Counted from the first letter of the stretch, positions 47,222-56,919 are shown. The stretch is 64,000 bases of DNA from Corynebacterium freiburgense (GCF_030408815.1 NZ_CP047355.1:1-64000); one strand, 5' to 3'. Numbers and translations are program-made. The notes: generated by a model from the sequence alone, not told the origin.

Positions 47222-47364
47222 TGTGTTATTGCCTCTTGTTCTGCAACTTTTATCTGGCCACGTAAAGCTCTGACCTCAGAATACCCGGTCCGAACGAGTA
47301 TTTGTTTGGAATCCAAACACTAAATTTTAATGTTCGGAGCAATATAAAAGTTAGACTGGCGGTT

Positions 47365-48090
47365 ATGACATGGTTATTCATCGGCGCGTTTGTCGCAGGA
47401 TGGATTGATGCTGTCATTGGGGGTGGTGGTTTAGTTCTTGTGCCCTTACTTATGGGCTATGGAATACCACCAACAATGGCTTTGGCAACCAATAAAGTCG
47501 CGGGCTTTTCCGGGACTGTATCAGCTGCAATTACGTTAATTCGAAAATTTGGCCTACCTAAAAAGACTGTCCAATATATTATTATTGCTTTGGTGTGTGC
47601 CGGTGGTGGTGCACTTGCGGCAAGTGTGATTTCCACGCAAATAATGCGGCCATTTATTATTGGGTTATTGCTGGCAGTCGGAATATTTGTAGCTATACGG
47701 CCAGAATTTGGAACGACGCACTCTGAGGTGCGAAAACGACCATTATTGGCATTGTTACTCGCAGGAAGTATCGCATTTTATGACGGTATTTTTGGGCCAG
47801 GAACAGGCATGTTTTTGATTATGGTGTTTACGGCTTTTCTTACGGGAGATTTTCTCCGCTCCTCTGTGCTTGCAAAACTTGTAAATGCGTGTACAAATTT
47901 GGGTGCATTGTTTGCGTTTGCGGTTGAAGGCCAAGTGCTCTGGAAACTTGGTCTGGGTCTTGCAATCGCGAATATTGCAGGTGGATTGCTGGGGGCTAAA
48001 ACTTTGGTTGCTGGCGGAGCAAAGTTTATCCGAGTGGCCCTTTTAGCATTGGTGGTTATTTTGGTGGGGAAGCTTCTGCTTACGCCTTAG
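47365..48090 (+). CDS. TSUP family (TauE/SafE) membrane transporter
   Basis: A 241-residue membrane protein with about eight hydrophobic segments and the TSUP motifs GWIDAVIGGGGLVLVPLL and YDGIFGPGTGMFLI. The family moves sulfonates, sulfite or other anions. ATG at 47365 lies 7 bases after TAGACT (47352-47357), suggesting a leaderless mRNA. Its end overlaps the convergent hrpB gene by 11 bases. Confidence 0.92.
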   Translation: MTWLFIGAFVAGWIDAVIGGGGLVLVPLLMGYGIPPTMALATNKVAGFSGTVSAAITLIRKFGLPKKTVQYIIIALVCAGGGALAASVISTQIMRPFIIGLLLAVGIFVAIRPEFGTTHSEVRKRPLLALLLAGSIAFYDGIFGPGTGMFLIMVFTAFLTGDFLRSSVLAKLVNACTNLGALFAFAVEGQVLWKLGLGLAIANIAGGLLGAKTLVAGGAKFIRVALLALVVILVGKLLLTP

Positions 48091-50323
48091 ACTGTTTTGT
48101 TTGTGCGGTAGGCATTGCGGTGAAAGGGTTTTCTGGCCAAGGATGTTTTGGATAGCGTCCGCGCATTTCTTTTCGCACATTTTGGTACGGTCCTGCCCAG
48201 AATCGCTCCAGTTCGTCTGTGATTGCTATTGGCCGATTTGCAGGAGAGAGTAAGTGAAATTGGATATTTTTACCTGCAAGTTGTGGGGTTGTGTTTAGCC
48301 CAAAGCATTCTTGGAGTTTTACTTGTACTATTGCGCGGTCATTGGTGTACATTATCGGGACATTGCGACCACTTGGAACTTGGAATTTTATTGGCGCAAG
48401 AACGTGAAAATCACGTGCTAAATCCCATGGGATTAGATTTTCTAAGTTCATAGTGAGGTCAGGATTGAGCCATTCCGAAATACGGTTGTTCAACTCAACT
48501 TGCGTCACTGCTGGCCAAGGGCTGCCCAAGTGAGTGTGCAGATACTGGAGACGAGCTTGGATTTCCTGTTGGGGTTTGGGAAGGGTGATTGCACCATTAA
48601 TAATTCCTTGGGCTATGGCTTCCCATTGGTCTTCAGGAGAAAGTGTAGCTGGCGTTTTCGAGAGTTCTATTGCACCTGCAAACCGTATGTTTTTCCCTAA
48701 TGGCTGGCCTTTCGCATCTAGGCTGATATCCAATTGCTCGGTAATCGGCAGAATACTCAAAGCCACCTGTTCAGTAATCGGGAATGCTTGCCTAATTACT
48801 ACTTTCTGGCCGATTCGTTGAATTTCACTGATCGCTAACCAGGGGTCATTGTATTCGGTGGTTTGGGCTCGTGTTCCGGAAGCGAGTATGTATTCTCCGT
48901 TATTATATTTCGCTATCCGGTCGGGAAATGCATATGCGGTTACCAGTGCGGATGCATTATGTCGGGTATCAGGGAAATAATCAATGAGCTTTTCAAATCG
49001 TTTACTATCGCGGGTATCGCCGTGAGCGAGAATTGATACTGCTTTGGCGGCGGCCCGGGAACCCGTCAAAGGAGCGGCATCAATTAGTGCCCTGGCTAAG
49101 CGTGGATCCGCAGGCATTTGCGCTAATCGACGCCCCAACGGTGTAATGCTTTCTTGATGTAATGCGCCAATGCGGGTAAGGGTTTCTCGCGCTGCTTTTA
49201 GCGCTGTTGGTGGTGGGGCGTCGATAAGTTCCATCGGGCCCCAGCAGGCAATAAAAAGCGCAGCTTCAGTAAGGTCAGAGGTCTGTATTTCTGGTGTGAT
49301 ATCAGGTTTAAAATGCTGATAGTCCCTTTTAGAGTAACAGCGGATAACCTGGCCTGGCCCCTCGCGTCCTGCCCGACCAGCACGTTGATCAGCCTGTGAA
49401 CGTGTGCATGATTCCGTAACCAGTCCAGTAATATTTCTGGAAGTATCGCGCCGTGGAACACGAGAAAGCCCAGCATCGATTACCACCCGAACGCCAGGTA
49501 CTGTCACCGAAGATTCTGCAATATTTGTTGCTACAACTATGCGATGTGCGCTTTCAAAAGCTCGATCTTGTTCGGCGGGAGTTTGGCGTCCGTGGAGCGG
49601 AATTGCGAGACCACCAATTTGCTTGCAAACGTACTCAACTTCCCGTAGGCCAGGTACAAATACTAAGACTGAATCCGAGTGACCTAACGCTTGGCTGACA
49701 ATATGATCTAAAAACGTTGTACTACTAGTAAGACGCTCCGGCCCGGGTACGTAGGTAATGTCCAATGGAAAGGTAACGGCGGGAGTGCGCACAATGGGCG
49801 CAGAAAGAAAATCAGCAAATGTGGATGCATTCAATGTTGCAGACATTGCTACGACAGTCAGATCCTCACGAAGTTGTCGGAGTTCGGCAACCATCCCCAG
49901 AACCAAATCTGATTCGATATGGCGCTCGTGGACTTCATCAATAATCACTCCCGCAATATCTGGTAGTTCAGGATCTTGAAGTAATCGCCGAAGCAGCACA
50001 CCAGGAGTCAGGAATTCTATAGCGCTGCCTGGCACATATTCGCCACGTATGGCATACCCAACCAGTGAACCCAAAGGAGTCTGGCTGAGTTTACTGAGTC
50101 GTCGGGCCGCAGCACGCACAGCAACTCTTCGCGGGGCAGTGACCAGAATTTTTCCTGCCGTAAGGTTATGAAGCAACGGCGGTACGAGTGTAGTTTTTCC
50201 GGTGCCTGGTGGTGCCTGGACAATTGCGGCGTGATGCTCTTGGATTGCCATTGAAAGTTCCGGAACTGCCTGCATAACTGGGAGTCTCTGGCCAATGTGC
50301 TGTAGATCAAATCTCATAGTCAT
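48080..50323 (-). CDS. hrpB: ATP-dependent RNA helicase HrpB
   Basis: DEAH-box helicase of about 747 residues. Motifs are PPGTGKTTLVP (I), VIIDEVHER (II), VAMSATLN (III) and QRAGRAGREGPG (VI), followed by the HA2 and HrpB C-terminal domains. Its cellular role is not settled in any species. The start is uncertain: ATG at 50323 or 50317 is likely, while an upstream TTG at 50365 is less so. Divergent from tag. Confidence 0.93.
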   Translation of the reverse strand: MTMRFDLQHIGQRLPVMQAVPELSMAIQEHHAAIVQAPPGTGKTTLVPPLLHNLTAGKILVTAPRRVAVRAAARRLSKLSQTPLGSLVGYAIRGEYVPGSAIEFLTPGVLLRRLLQDPELPDIAGVIIDEVHERHIESDLVLGMVAELRQLREDLTVVAMSATLNASTFADFLSAPIVRTPAVTFPLDITYVPGPERLTSSTTFLDHIVSQALGHSDSVLVFVPGLREVEYVCKQIGGLAIPLHGRQTPAEQDRAFESAHRIVVATNIAESSVTVPGVRVVIDAGLSRVPRRDTSRNITGLVTESCTRSQADQRAGRAGREGPGQVIRCYSKRDYQHFKPDITPEIQTSDLTEAALFIACWGPMELIDAPPPTALKAARETLTRIGALHQESITPLGRRLAQMPADPRLARALIDAAPLTGSRAAAKAVSILAHGDTRDSKRFEKLIDYFPDTRHNASALVTAYAFPDRIAKYNNGEYILASGTRAQTTEYNDPWLAISEIQRIGQKVVIRQAFPITEQVALSILPITEQLDISLDAKGQPLGKNIRFAGAIELSKTPATLSPEDQWEAIAQGIINGAITLPKPQQEIQARLQYLHTHLGSPWPAVTQVELNNRISEWLNPDLTMNLENLIPWDLARDFHVLAPIKFQVPSGRNVPIMYTNDRAIVQVKLQECFGLNTTPQLAGKNIQFHLLSPANRPIAITDELERFWAGPYQNVRKEMRGRYPKHPWPENPFTAMPTAQTKQSKA

Positions 50324-50393
50324 GGTATCCAGGGGCAAGGTCTTCAAATTTGGCGTCTTTTTCAATCATCGTGGAAATAATACTCTTCAGATT

Positions 50394-51008
50394 ATGAAGG
50401 ATATTTATACATTTGACGATGCCCATCTCGCTCAACTTGGTTTACAGCGCGGTGTTGATGGCCGTATCCGCCCTGCTTGGGCCGAAGCGAATGACCAAAT
50501 GAGGAAGTACTACGACGAAGAATGGGGCAGGGAGATTCGAGACGAACGTGGACTATTTGAACGCGTTTGCTTAGAGGGGTTCCAAGCCGGACTTTCTTGG
50601 AATGTAGTGCTGAGAAAACGAGCAGATTTACGCACAGCGTTCCATGATTTTGATCCAGATAGCGTCGCTGCAATGACAGATAAAGAAATAGAATCCCTGG
50701 CTGAACGGCCAGAACTTATACGCAATAAACGAAAACTTGCAGCCGTAAAAACCAATGCTTTAGCAACGATTCAACTGCGCGAAACTGAAGGTTTATCAAA
50801 CTTACTGTGGTCGTTTGCACCTGAGCAGTGGGAGATCCCGTTAAACCATTTAGAAATCCCAACCCAAACGAATGAATCGGAAGCAATGGCAAAAGCTTTG
50901 AAAAAGCATGGATTTATATTTGTAGGGCCGGTGATTTGTTTTGCGCTTATGCAGGCCGTTGGCATGGTTGATTGCCGGATTCCAGGCTCAACTTCCATGC
51001 TAGGTTAA
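50394..51008 (+). CDS. tag: DNA-3-methyladenine glycosylase I (Tag-like) without zinc ligands
   Basis: A 204-residue glycosylase for alkylated adenine with the family core YYDEEWGREIRDERGLFERVCLEGFQAGLSWNVVLRKR. Tag normally binds structural zinc through an N-terminal Cys, a His before DEEWG and a C-terminal His and Cys. Here these positions read RIRPAW, YYDEEWG and VDCRIPGS, so the site looks lost. TACTCT (50381-50386) is 7 bases before the ATG, in line with a leaderless mRNA. Confidence 0.88.
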   Translation: MKDIYTFDDAHLAQLGLQRGVDGRIRPAWAEANDQMRKYYDEEWGREIRDERGLFERVCLEGFQAGLSWNVVLRKRADLRTAFHDFDPDSVAAMTDKEIESLAERPELIRNKRKLAAVKTNALATIQLRETEGLSNLLWSFAPEQWEIPLNHLEIPTQTNESEAMAKALKKHGFIFVGPVICFALMQAVGMVDCRIPGSTSMLG

Positions 51009-51012
51009 AGGT

Positions 51013-51720
51013 ATGAATCAGCGTATTGCAGTAGTAACGGGAGCTTCTAGTGGTATCGGGCGGGCAACTGCCAAGGCTCTTGCAAATGATGGTTGGTTTG
51101 TTATTTGCGCTGCGCGTAGGAAGGAACGCCTCGAAGAGCTTGCCGCGAGTATCGGCGGCCGAGCCATGCTTCTCGACGTCACGGACGCGGCGTCGGTAAG
51201 TAACTTTGCGGAAGCAATCGACAACGTTGACTTGCTTGTAAACAATGCAGGCGGTGCAAAAGGCCTAGATTCAGTGGCGAATGGCAATATCGAAGACTGG
51301 CAATGGATGTTTGACACTAATGTGTTGGGTACCTTACGTGTCACCCAGGCATTGCTACCGAAACTTTTAAAAGCTGAAGGCCAAATAATCAATATTGGTT
51401 CAGTGGCAGCACACGTACCTTATATTGGTGGTGCTGGCTATAACGCAGCCAAACACGGTGTGGCCGCAATGACTCGAGTGCTGCGAATGGAAACCGCAGA
51501 TCAACCTTTGCGGGTGTGCGAAATTGATCCCGGTCGCGTACACACCGAAGAATTTTCCCTTATCCGATTTGGTGGTGACAGCGAAAAAGCAGCCAAAGTC
51601 TATGAAGGAAACCTCAGCCTGACTGCGGAAGATATTGCGGAAGCAGTCCGGTGGGTCGCATCATGCCCAAAGCATATGAATATTGACACGATGCGAATCA
51701 TGCCCACCGACCAAATCTAA
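51013..51720 (+). CDS. Short-chain dehydrogenase/reductase
   Basis: A 235-residue NADP-type SDR with TGASSGIGRATAKAL, NNAGGAKG and the catalytic YNAAKHG. It resembles the YdfG/serine dehydrogenase branch (MRIMPTDQI at the end), but the substrate is not certain. It lies 4 bases after tag. TAGGTT (51001-51006) at 6 bases and an AAAGG both precede the ATG. Confidence 0.9.
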   Translation: MNQRIAVVTGASSGIGRATAKALANDGWFVICAARRKERLEELAASIGGRAMLLDVTDAASVSNFAEAIDNVDLLVNNAGGAKGLDSVANGNIEDWQWMFDTNVLGTLRVTQALLPKLLKAEGQIINIGSVAAHVPYIGGAGYNAAKHGVAAMTRVLRMETADQPLRVCEIDPGRVHTEEFSLIRFGGDSEKAAKVYEGNLSLTAEDIAEAVRWVASCPKHMNIDTMRIMPTDQI

Positions 51721-53267
51721 AGTACAACTTGCCGGCCAACGGTTGGTGTTGGAACCGAGGAAGTTGGTTGCAGCGATTCACCAGCTGGAACAGCACGAGT
51801 GTGCCCCCAGCTGCGAATTGCCGCGACTTCCTCCGGGTTGGACTTAGAAAATGGCATGACATTGGCAAACAAATCACGAATATATGCAGCGTCTGGAAGC
51901 ATAGTGGATTGATGAGCCAACATATCTGATGCAATATCGTGAATAACAGCATCAATATCTGAACCGGCAAAACCTTCTGATAACCCCACTAGATCAGTAA
52001 CAAGTTCGTGCGGGGGGTTGATATTGATGTATTTGCGGAAGCACATTTGGATAATCTCCTCACGATCTTGGCTTGTGGGAAGATCAACGAAAAAGACCTC
52101 ATCAAAGCGGCCTTTGCGTAATAATTCCGGGGGAAGCGTAGCAACGTCATTTGCCGTAGCGACCATAAACACTTTCGATGTGGATTCTTGCAACCAAAAT
52201 AGGAACTGGCCGATAAGCCGCTTGGTAACATTTCCATCACTACCAGTTGAGGCGAGAGCCTTTTCAATTTCGTCGATCCACAAAACACAAGGTGCAACGC
52301 GATCCGCAGTGGCAAGAGCTTCGCGAAGATTCGACTCTGACTCACCGACATACATGCCTAAAACCGAACTCATATCCAGGCGATATAAGGGTAGACCCCA
52401 TTCGTACGCAATCGCTTTTGCAGAGAGAGACTTCCCACACCCAGGGACGCCACACAATAACACACCCTTCGGCGGGTGAAGATTCGAATTAGAAAGATCA
52501 GCTTTAATCAACCACTCGCGCTTACGCAGCCATTGCTTAAGATTACGTAACCCGCCAATCTGGTAATCCTCTCGCAGGCGAATCCGTTCAATTCCAGTAA
52601 GTTCACCGAAGATCGCATCCTTAAAGTGCGATAACTCCGTGAGATCTTCATTACGAACTTCACCTTTAACAATCAATGTGGCCAAAACATTAATTGCTTC
52701 CGCTTCTGTGATCCCAGAAAGCATTTCGGCTGCTTGGCGCATTTCCTGATGTTGCCATTCAATAGGTACAGTTCCACGATGACCTTCGATCATGTCTTCG
52801 ACGGTTTCAAAAAGTTCATCGGTCGTAGGCAGGTCCAAGGCTACTGTCATACCCAATCGGGAAAGCCCACTCCACACGGGTTTATCTACAACCATAATCA
52901 GCGAACCTTGGTGCGGTTCGGCGATTCGAGTCATTTGAGCAAAATGCCGAGCAGTGGGCGTATCTGCAGATAAATCATCGATTTCTGTAAAAACAAAATT
53001 TACATTCATACGAGATTTAAATACAGTGCGCGCGTGCTCAAGCACGGAAATCAGAGACTGGTCATCGATGACTGTTTGCCCAGACGACATTTCCCGCAAA
53101 CCTTCAGCACTGGAATATTCAAAAAAAGGAAGTGATTGAAGTTCCCGCGAAAGTTGCTTCAAAATATCTAAAACCCGTTTCGGTTCGATGGAATTAATAA
53201 CAATCAGTGGAACCCTGGCTTTGAGATACCGCCGAATAATATCGGTTGTTTCATGATAATTAGGCAT
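51717..53267 (-). CDS. Ycf46-type AAA+ ATPase
   Basis: A 516-residue ATPase. The N-terminal half (about 1-230) is the degenerate Ycf46 regulatory domain (PLIVINSIEPKRVLDILKQL, then DDLSADTPTARHFAQM). The C-terminal AAA+ domain has Walker A GVPGCGKS (273-280), the pore-loop region YVGESESNLREA, Walker B VLWIDE (328-333) and arginine-finger candidates in LLRKGRFDE. The last 50 residues are Pro/Ser-rich. It is the last gene of a five-gene operon, 4 bases after the preceding gene. Its remodelling target is probably encoded in the same operon. Confidence 0.9.
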   Translation of the reverse strand: MPNYHETTDIIRRYLKARVPLIVINSIEPKRVLDILKQLSRELQSLPFFEYSSAEGLREMSSGQTVIDDQSLISVLEHARTVFKSRMNVNFVFTEIDDLSADTPTARHFAQMTRIAEPHQGSLIMVVDKPVWSGLSRLGMTVALDLPTTDELFETVEDMIEGHRGTVPIEWQHQEMRQAAEMLSGITEAEAINVLATLIVKGEVRNEDLTELSHFKDAIFGELTGIERIRLREDYQIGGLRNLKQWLRKREWLIKADLSNSNLHPPKGVLLCGVPGCGKSLSAKAIAYEWGLPLYRLDMSSVLGMYVGESESNLREALATADRVAPCVLWIDEIEKALASTGSDGNVTKRLIGQFLFWLQESTSKVFMVATANDVATLPPELLRKGRFDEVFFVDLPTSQDREEIIQMCFRKYININPPHELVTDLVGLSEGFAGSDIDAVIHDIASDMLAHQSTMLPDAAYIRDLFANVMPFSKSNPEEVAAIRSWGHTRAVPAGESLQPTSSVPTPTVGRQVVL

Positions 53268-53271
53268 GGCG

Positions 53272-53817
53272 CTATGAACTCTGCTGGTCGATTACCTTGA
53301 AAAGACTATTAGAAGTTTGAAAATCTTCATCGAGTACTGCTGTAAGCGGAGATTTTCTCACGAGGTTCAATAACTGCTCACGCTCCCGGTTGTCAATCGA
53401 AGAACGTGATGAAGCACGAGCAACACTGGTTTCCAGTTGGTTTTGCCAGTCCTGGATTTTTGCCCGAGCATCTTGAAGCAATGAAGTACGAATTACATCT
53501 GGGAGCGATGGATGTTTGCAAAGTTGAATGCGCCGAGCCAGAAGCGCGCGGCTTTGCACAAGCGCAAGCTCAAATTCGTGGAGTGAATTAGCCGTACTTA
53601 GTGCCTTTTGCAAAGATTCATTCCACCGAGTATCGACTGCACTTAGCGCACGGTCAATATGTTTGAGCAAACGCTTAAACGTAGGTGGATTAAAACTCTC
53701 ATCCGTTAATGGAGGCAGTAATGCCAGGGAAACAGTAGAGTCTTCTGCCCATTCCCGAATGGTAAGAACCCATTGTTCGTACACTCCATTGGCTTGAGCC
53801 CCGTGAGTAGAAATCAT
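53272..53817 (-). CDS. Hypothetical helical protein of the Ycf46 operon
   Basis: A 181-residue, all-helical soluble protein (MISTHGAQANGVYEQWVLTIREWAEDST). A coiled-coil-like stretch (LHEFELALVQSRALLARRIQLC, then ARAKIQDWQNQLETSVARAS) suggests assembly with a partner. No family is recognised. It overlaps the preceding gene by 4 bases and ends 4 bases before the AAA+ ATPase gene, so it may serve as its adaptor. Confidence 0.75.
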   Translation of the reverse strand: MISTHGAQANGVYEQWVLTIREWAEDSTVSLALLPPLTDESFNPPTFKRLLKHIDRALSAVDTRWNESLQKALSTANSLHEFELALVQSRALLARRIQLCKHPSLPDVIRTSLLQDARAKIQDWQNQLETSVARASSRSSIDNREREQLLNLVRKSPLTAVLDEDFQTSNSLFKVIDQQSS

Positions 53818-54071
53818 GATGTTGTATTGCTCCGCTGAATAAGGATCCCGCCTGGAGGTTCAGGATTCCAAGTTGGTAAATCACCAGCAATATTACGTTG
53901 GCGGCTAAAAGCCGGTTTCTTGCCATCGCGATTTGTACGGTGAATAAGATCGGAGCGATTAAGCAGTTCTTGGTTTTTCTGCTTGGGTGGTTCAACGAAA
54001 CGCGGGTGACGGCGTTCCCGTCGAATAACCGGCATGGGCGATTCAACTGGTTCAAGGTTTGGTTGTGTCAT
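53814..54071 (-). CDS. Small basic Pro-rich protein of the Ycf46 operon
   Basis: An 85-residue protein (MTQPNLEPVESPMPVIRRERRHPRFVEPPKQ) rich in Pro, Arg and Asn with no predicted fold, signal or membrane segment. ATG at 54071 sits in an ATGA with the preceding stop, and its own stop overlaps the next gene in the same way. Likely an extended linker or scaffold. The longer frame to 54104 was rejected because of this coupling. Confidence 0.7.
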   Translation of the reverse strand: MTQPNLEPVESPMPVIRRERRHPRFVEPPKQKNQELLNRSDLIHRTNRDGKKPAFSRQRNIAGDLPTWNPEPPGGILIQRSNTTS

Positions 54072-55813
54072 GAGTTTGAAACTTTCTGCATAGTAGTAGG
54101 CCATGTATCAAGCAAGCGCTTTACCTTTTCTTCGTCTTGATCGAGGTCATGGTATTCCAAATGAAGATCAAGAAATTCCGCACGGGTTTCAAGGAGCAAA
54201 TCCCGAGAAACAAGAAACGCGTTCTCGCGCGCGGTTTCAGCTTCAGCTACTTTCCGCTCAGCGGTTGTCTTTTTGGTGTAGATCCAAAAAGCGGCGCCGC
54301 CAGCACCCAAAATAAGGCCTAATAATGCCGAGATAATCCCACCCAATCCCATAACTAAAACTATGAGGATTGCGGCAATAATGGGAAGAACCATCTGAAC
54401 ATTGGTGAATTGAACCTGTTGGATATAACCCTGGAAGGCAGCATTCCATTGTTCTTTTAGTCGGTTTAGGGAGGTTTGCTCGTCTTCAGCTGTACTCGTA
54501 GTGAATCGGCCAAAGTTAAATTGCTGGGCAAATCCAGAGTGATTTTCATCCAAGATGATAGTCGCGGCATCCAAGTAGTCTGCCCGGTAGCCTTTGGTAA
54601 ATTTTGCTAAGCCAGCACGGACATCCTCTAAACCTGTACCAATAGCCACGCGCTGGGTATTTATTGAAACACCAAGAAGCTCTGGATTGATCGCGGCACG
54701 AGTTTGAAGTGTGACCGCGTCCAAGGTTTCCTCTAATGCTCGAACGTATTGATCTGCTTTTACTTTCGCGGCGTCAAGGTCGCCGTGAGTGTCCAGAATT
54801 GCCTCGTTGTAAGCGACGTCGCGACGAATTGGGAGTTCTTCTTCGTCATACTCGGTGACTAATTGCTCTAAGAGATCATCGAGGGCGTCTTCAATGCGGT
54901 CCGTAGCTTGCAATTCGACGTCGCGTATAGTTTCATATTTATCCGCAAAGATGCCAAGCGCAGTAGCAGATTCGATTAGTGTGCGTAAACGCGGGAAATC
55001 AGGGCTTAGTTGCGCAAGTTTGGCGTAGTCATCTGTAACGAGTTGCTGCTTATTGCTCATAAACTCGTTGTTCCATTCCTCCGTTTGGGCTTCTACAACA
55101 GTAGGCTGCTGACGGAGCATACGGTTCCACTCATGGAGTTTTTCCGAAAGAATGTGCTCGGCAATAGGTCCGAAAGCACCTTCGGCAGCAGCCTCAAGAA
55201 TGACTGCGAATTCCCGAGTGAGCGAGCCTGAGTCACAGGTCATTAAATAATGCTTAAGCCACTGATTTGCGGCATCAGTCCGCTTTACGCGACGCAACAC
55301 TAAAGCGAAAAACAATGATGTTTTTGCTTGATCGCGGTTATAGGCTTCCTTGAGGGACTTTTCGCAAATTTCCTGGTCATCACGTGACCATGCGGCAAGA
55401 CCAACTAGTGCGGGAGCGAGCCAGTATCGCGGGCTTTGAATCATGAGTTCTTCTGAAACCTGGGATACCACTTCGTTTGTAACATTGCCGACGTCGAATG
55501 CCTGCAATACACCAACACTGGTTCGGCGTACCACGGCGTAATGCCCGTACTGGCGATCCAATTCTGCCTTCAGATTGCCAATCTTTGTTTCTGCGCGCTG
55601 GACAGCAGCAGTACGTTCTGACTCCTTAGCGTATTTCTCGAATGCTTTTCTTAATTCGCGGAGTTCGTTTCGCGTTGAGTCGAGATCGACAGCCATGCTC
55701 CCCACTTGGCCTTCGACGCGAATAATATCACCGCGGATTACCTCGATATTTGAATTTACGGTATCGAGTGCGTTCAATACAGGCGAATAGTCAATTCTTA
55801 TACTATTGCTCAC
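54068..55813 (-). CDS. 581-residue coiled-coil membrane protein of the Ycf46 operon
   Basis: The largest protein of the operon. A helical, coiled-coil N-terminus (about 20-90) precedes a long all-helical domain (about 100-460). Two adjacent membrane segments (about 474-513, MVLPIIAAILIVLVMGLGG and ISALLGLILGAGGAAFWIY) come next, followed by a charged coiled tail (514-581). With no signal peptide both soluble parts should face the cytoplasm, where the AAA+ ATPase acts. No family recognised. It overlaps the following gene by 4 bases. Confidence 0.8.
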   Translation of the reverse strand: MSNSIRIDYSPVLNALDTVNSNIEVIRGDIIRVEGQVGSMAVDLDSTRNELRELRKAFEKYAKESERTAAVQRAETKIGNLKAELDRQYGHYAVVRRTSVGVLQAFDVGNVTNEVVSQVSEELMIQSPRYWLAPALVGLAAWSRDDQEICEKSLKEAYNRDQAKTSLFFALVLRRVKRTDAANQWLKHYLMTCDSGSLTREFAVILEAAAEGAFGPIAEHILSEKLHEWNRMLRQQPTVVEAQTEEWNNEFMSNKQQLVTDDYAKLAQLSPDFPRLRTLIESATALGIFADKYETIRDVELQATDRIEDALDDLLEQLVTEYDEEELPIRRDVAYNEAILDTHGDLDAAKVKADQYVRALEETLDAVTLQTRAAINPELLGVSINTQRVAIGTGLEDVRAGLAKFTKGYRADYLDAATIILDENHSGFAQQFNFGRFTTSTAEDEQTSLNRLKEQWNAAFQGYIQQVQFTNVQMVLPIIAAILIVLVMGLGGIISALLGLILGAGGAAFWIYTKKTTAERKVAEAETARENAFLVSRDLLLETRAEFLDLHLEYHDLDQDEEKVKRLLDTWPTTMQKVSNS

Positions 55814-55849
55814 GAAATCTCCTAGGAAATGCTGCGTGTTGGAGGTTTA

Positions 55850-56296
55850 CTAACTCGGTGATCCATCGGCTGAAATCGGGATAACTTCACCGTCGGAATA
55901 CACTTCTACGAATTCGTACGCGCCGGAAAGGATAAAAGGGCGTGCTTTATCGTAGGGCGGAGGTGGTGTTTCGGCACGTGTATAGTGCTCGATAATATTA
56001 CCTGTAATTGTGAGGCGATGATCAATATACGGGTGCCCTAAGTAGCACTTACTAAATAATCCAGTAAGTACGCCGCCCATGCGCTCTGCATACGCATTTT
56101 CGATCCACTGAATAAGTTCAAGACGGTAGGCATCGTCTTGAGTGTGGTCCAAGTTGCGCACCGCTTGCAGAATTTCTGCCGAACGAATCTTTCTGCGATT
56201 CTCTAGTTCGAATGCATTTACGGTTGTTTTTTGAACACTGGTTTGCTGCATAATGTCTAGAGGGCGAAAACGGCTACGTGAGCGGCCATTGTTCAC
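55850..56296 (-). CDS. Hypothetical protein, first gene of the Ycf46 operon
   Basis: A 148-residue soluble protein. GTG at 56296 follows AAAGGAG at 7 bases. A helical start (FELENRRKIRSAEILQAVRNLDHTQDDAYRLELIQWIENAYAERMGG) is followed by a beta-rich end (HRLTITGNIIEHYT, then AYEFVEVYSDGEVIPI). No family recognised. 36 bases before the next gene. Confidence 0.75.
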   Translation of the reverse strand: MNNGRSRSRFRPLDIMQQTSVQKTTVNAFELENRRKIRSAEILQAVRNLDHTQDDAYRLELIQWIENAYAERMGGVLTGLFSKCYLGHPYIDHRLTITGNIIEHYTRAETPPPPYDKARPFILSGAYEFVEVYSDGEVIPISADGSPS

Positions 56297-56919
56297 AAAA
56301 GGTCTCCTTTGTTGGTCTTCCGGCAGGCGGTTTGGAGTGGCGCAAGGCTCGTACGGAAATCAAGTGCAAGAGCATCGTATAGGATGTAAAGAAGTTTTAT
56401 ATCTAATTCTCAATATTTTTTACAGTGGGGGATAAAATAGGGGAGGATTCAATATTGATACCTTTAAAATTTCACGGATAACTATTGAAAATAGGAGATT
56501 GATAATCGATCCTATTTCAGGTGATTTATGTCACATCTTGCCCTCTCGGGGTAGGGTTACCTCCATTTTTAGGTAGGGGTATGTATTTAAAATAATGACA
56601 CGTATCATAAATTATTTTTTACAGCACTAGTGCTTTGTTTTTGTGTTTTATTATTCATATAGCAGTTTAAACTTGTTGTAGGTGTGAATTTCGGGCATAT
56701 TTGAAGTTTTTACCGCATGGGCTACGCAAAATGTATTGCACGTATTCATGTTGCTTGCCGTTTAAATGCATGTTGTTTTCGCTGCTTATCGGCGTCCGCG
56801 GGGGTGGCGGTTTATATTGCGCTAAAGGTGCTTTGACCTGCATTATTGCTGTTTTTTAAAGCGATTATTGGGTAGAATAATTACTAACAGGGTGGTTAGT
56901 GTTTCGGAGGAGATACGGG
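56297..56919. other. AT-rich divergent gap with two inverted repeats
   Basis: No gene is seen between the Ycf46 operon and the HNH gene. AAATAGGA (56489-56496) and TCCTATTT (56510-56517) pair, with inner GATT/AATC pairing as well. A perfect 12-base palindrome AGCACTAGTGCT lies at 56623-56634. TAGAAT (56873-56878) may be the -10 of the HNH gene. The AT content is higher than in flanking genes and fits a regulatory region or older insertion. Confidence 0.45.
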
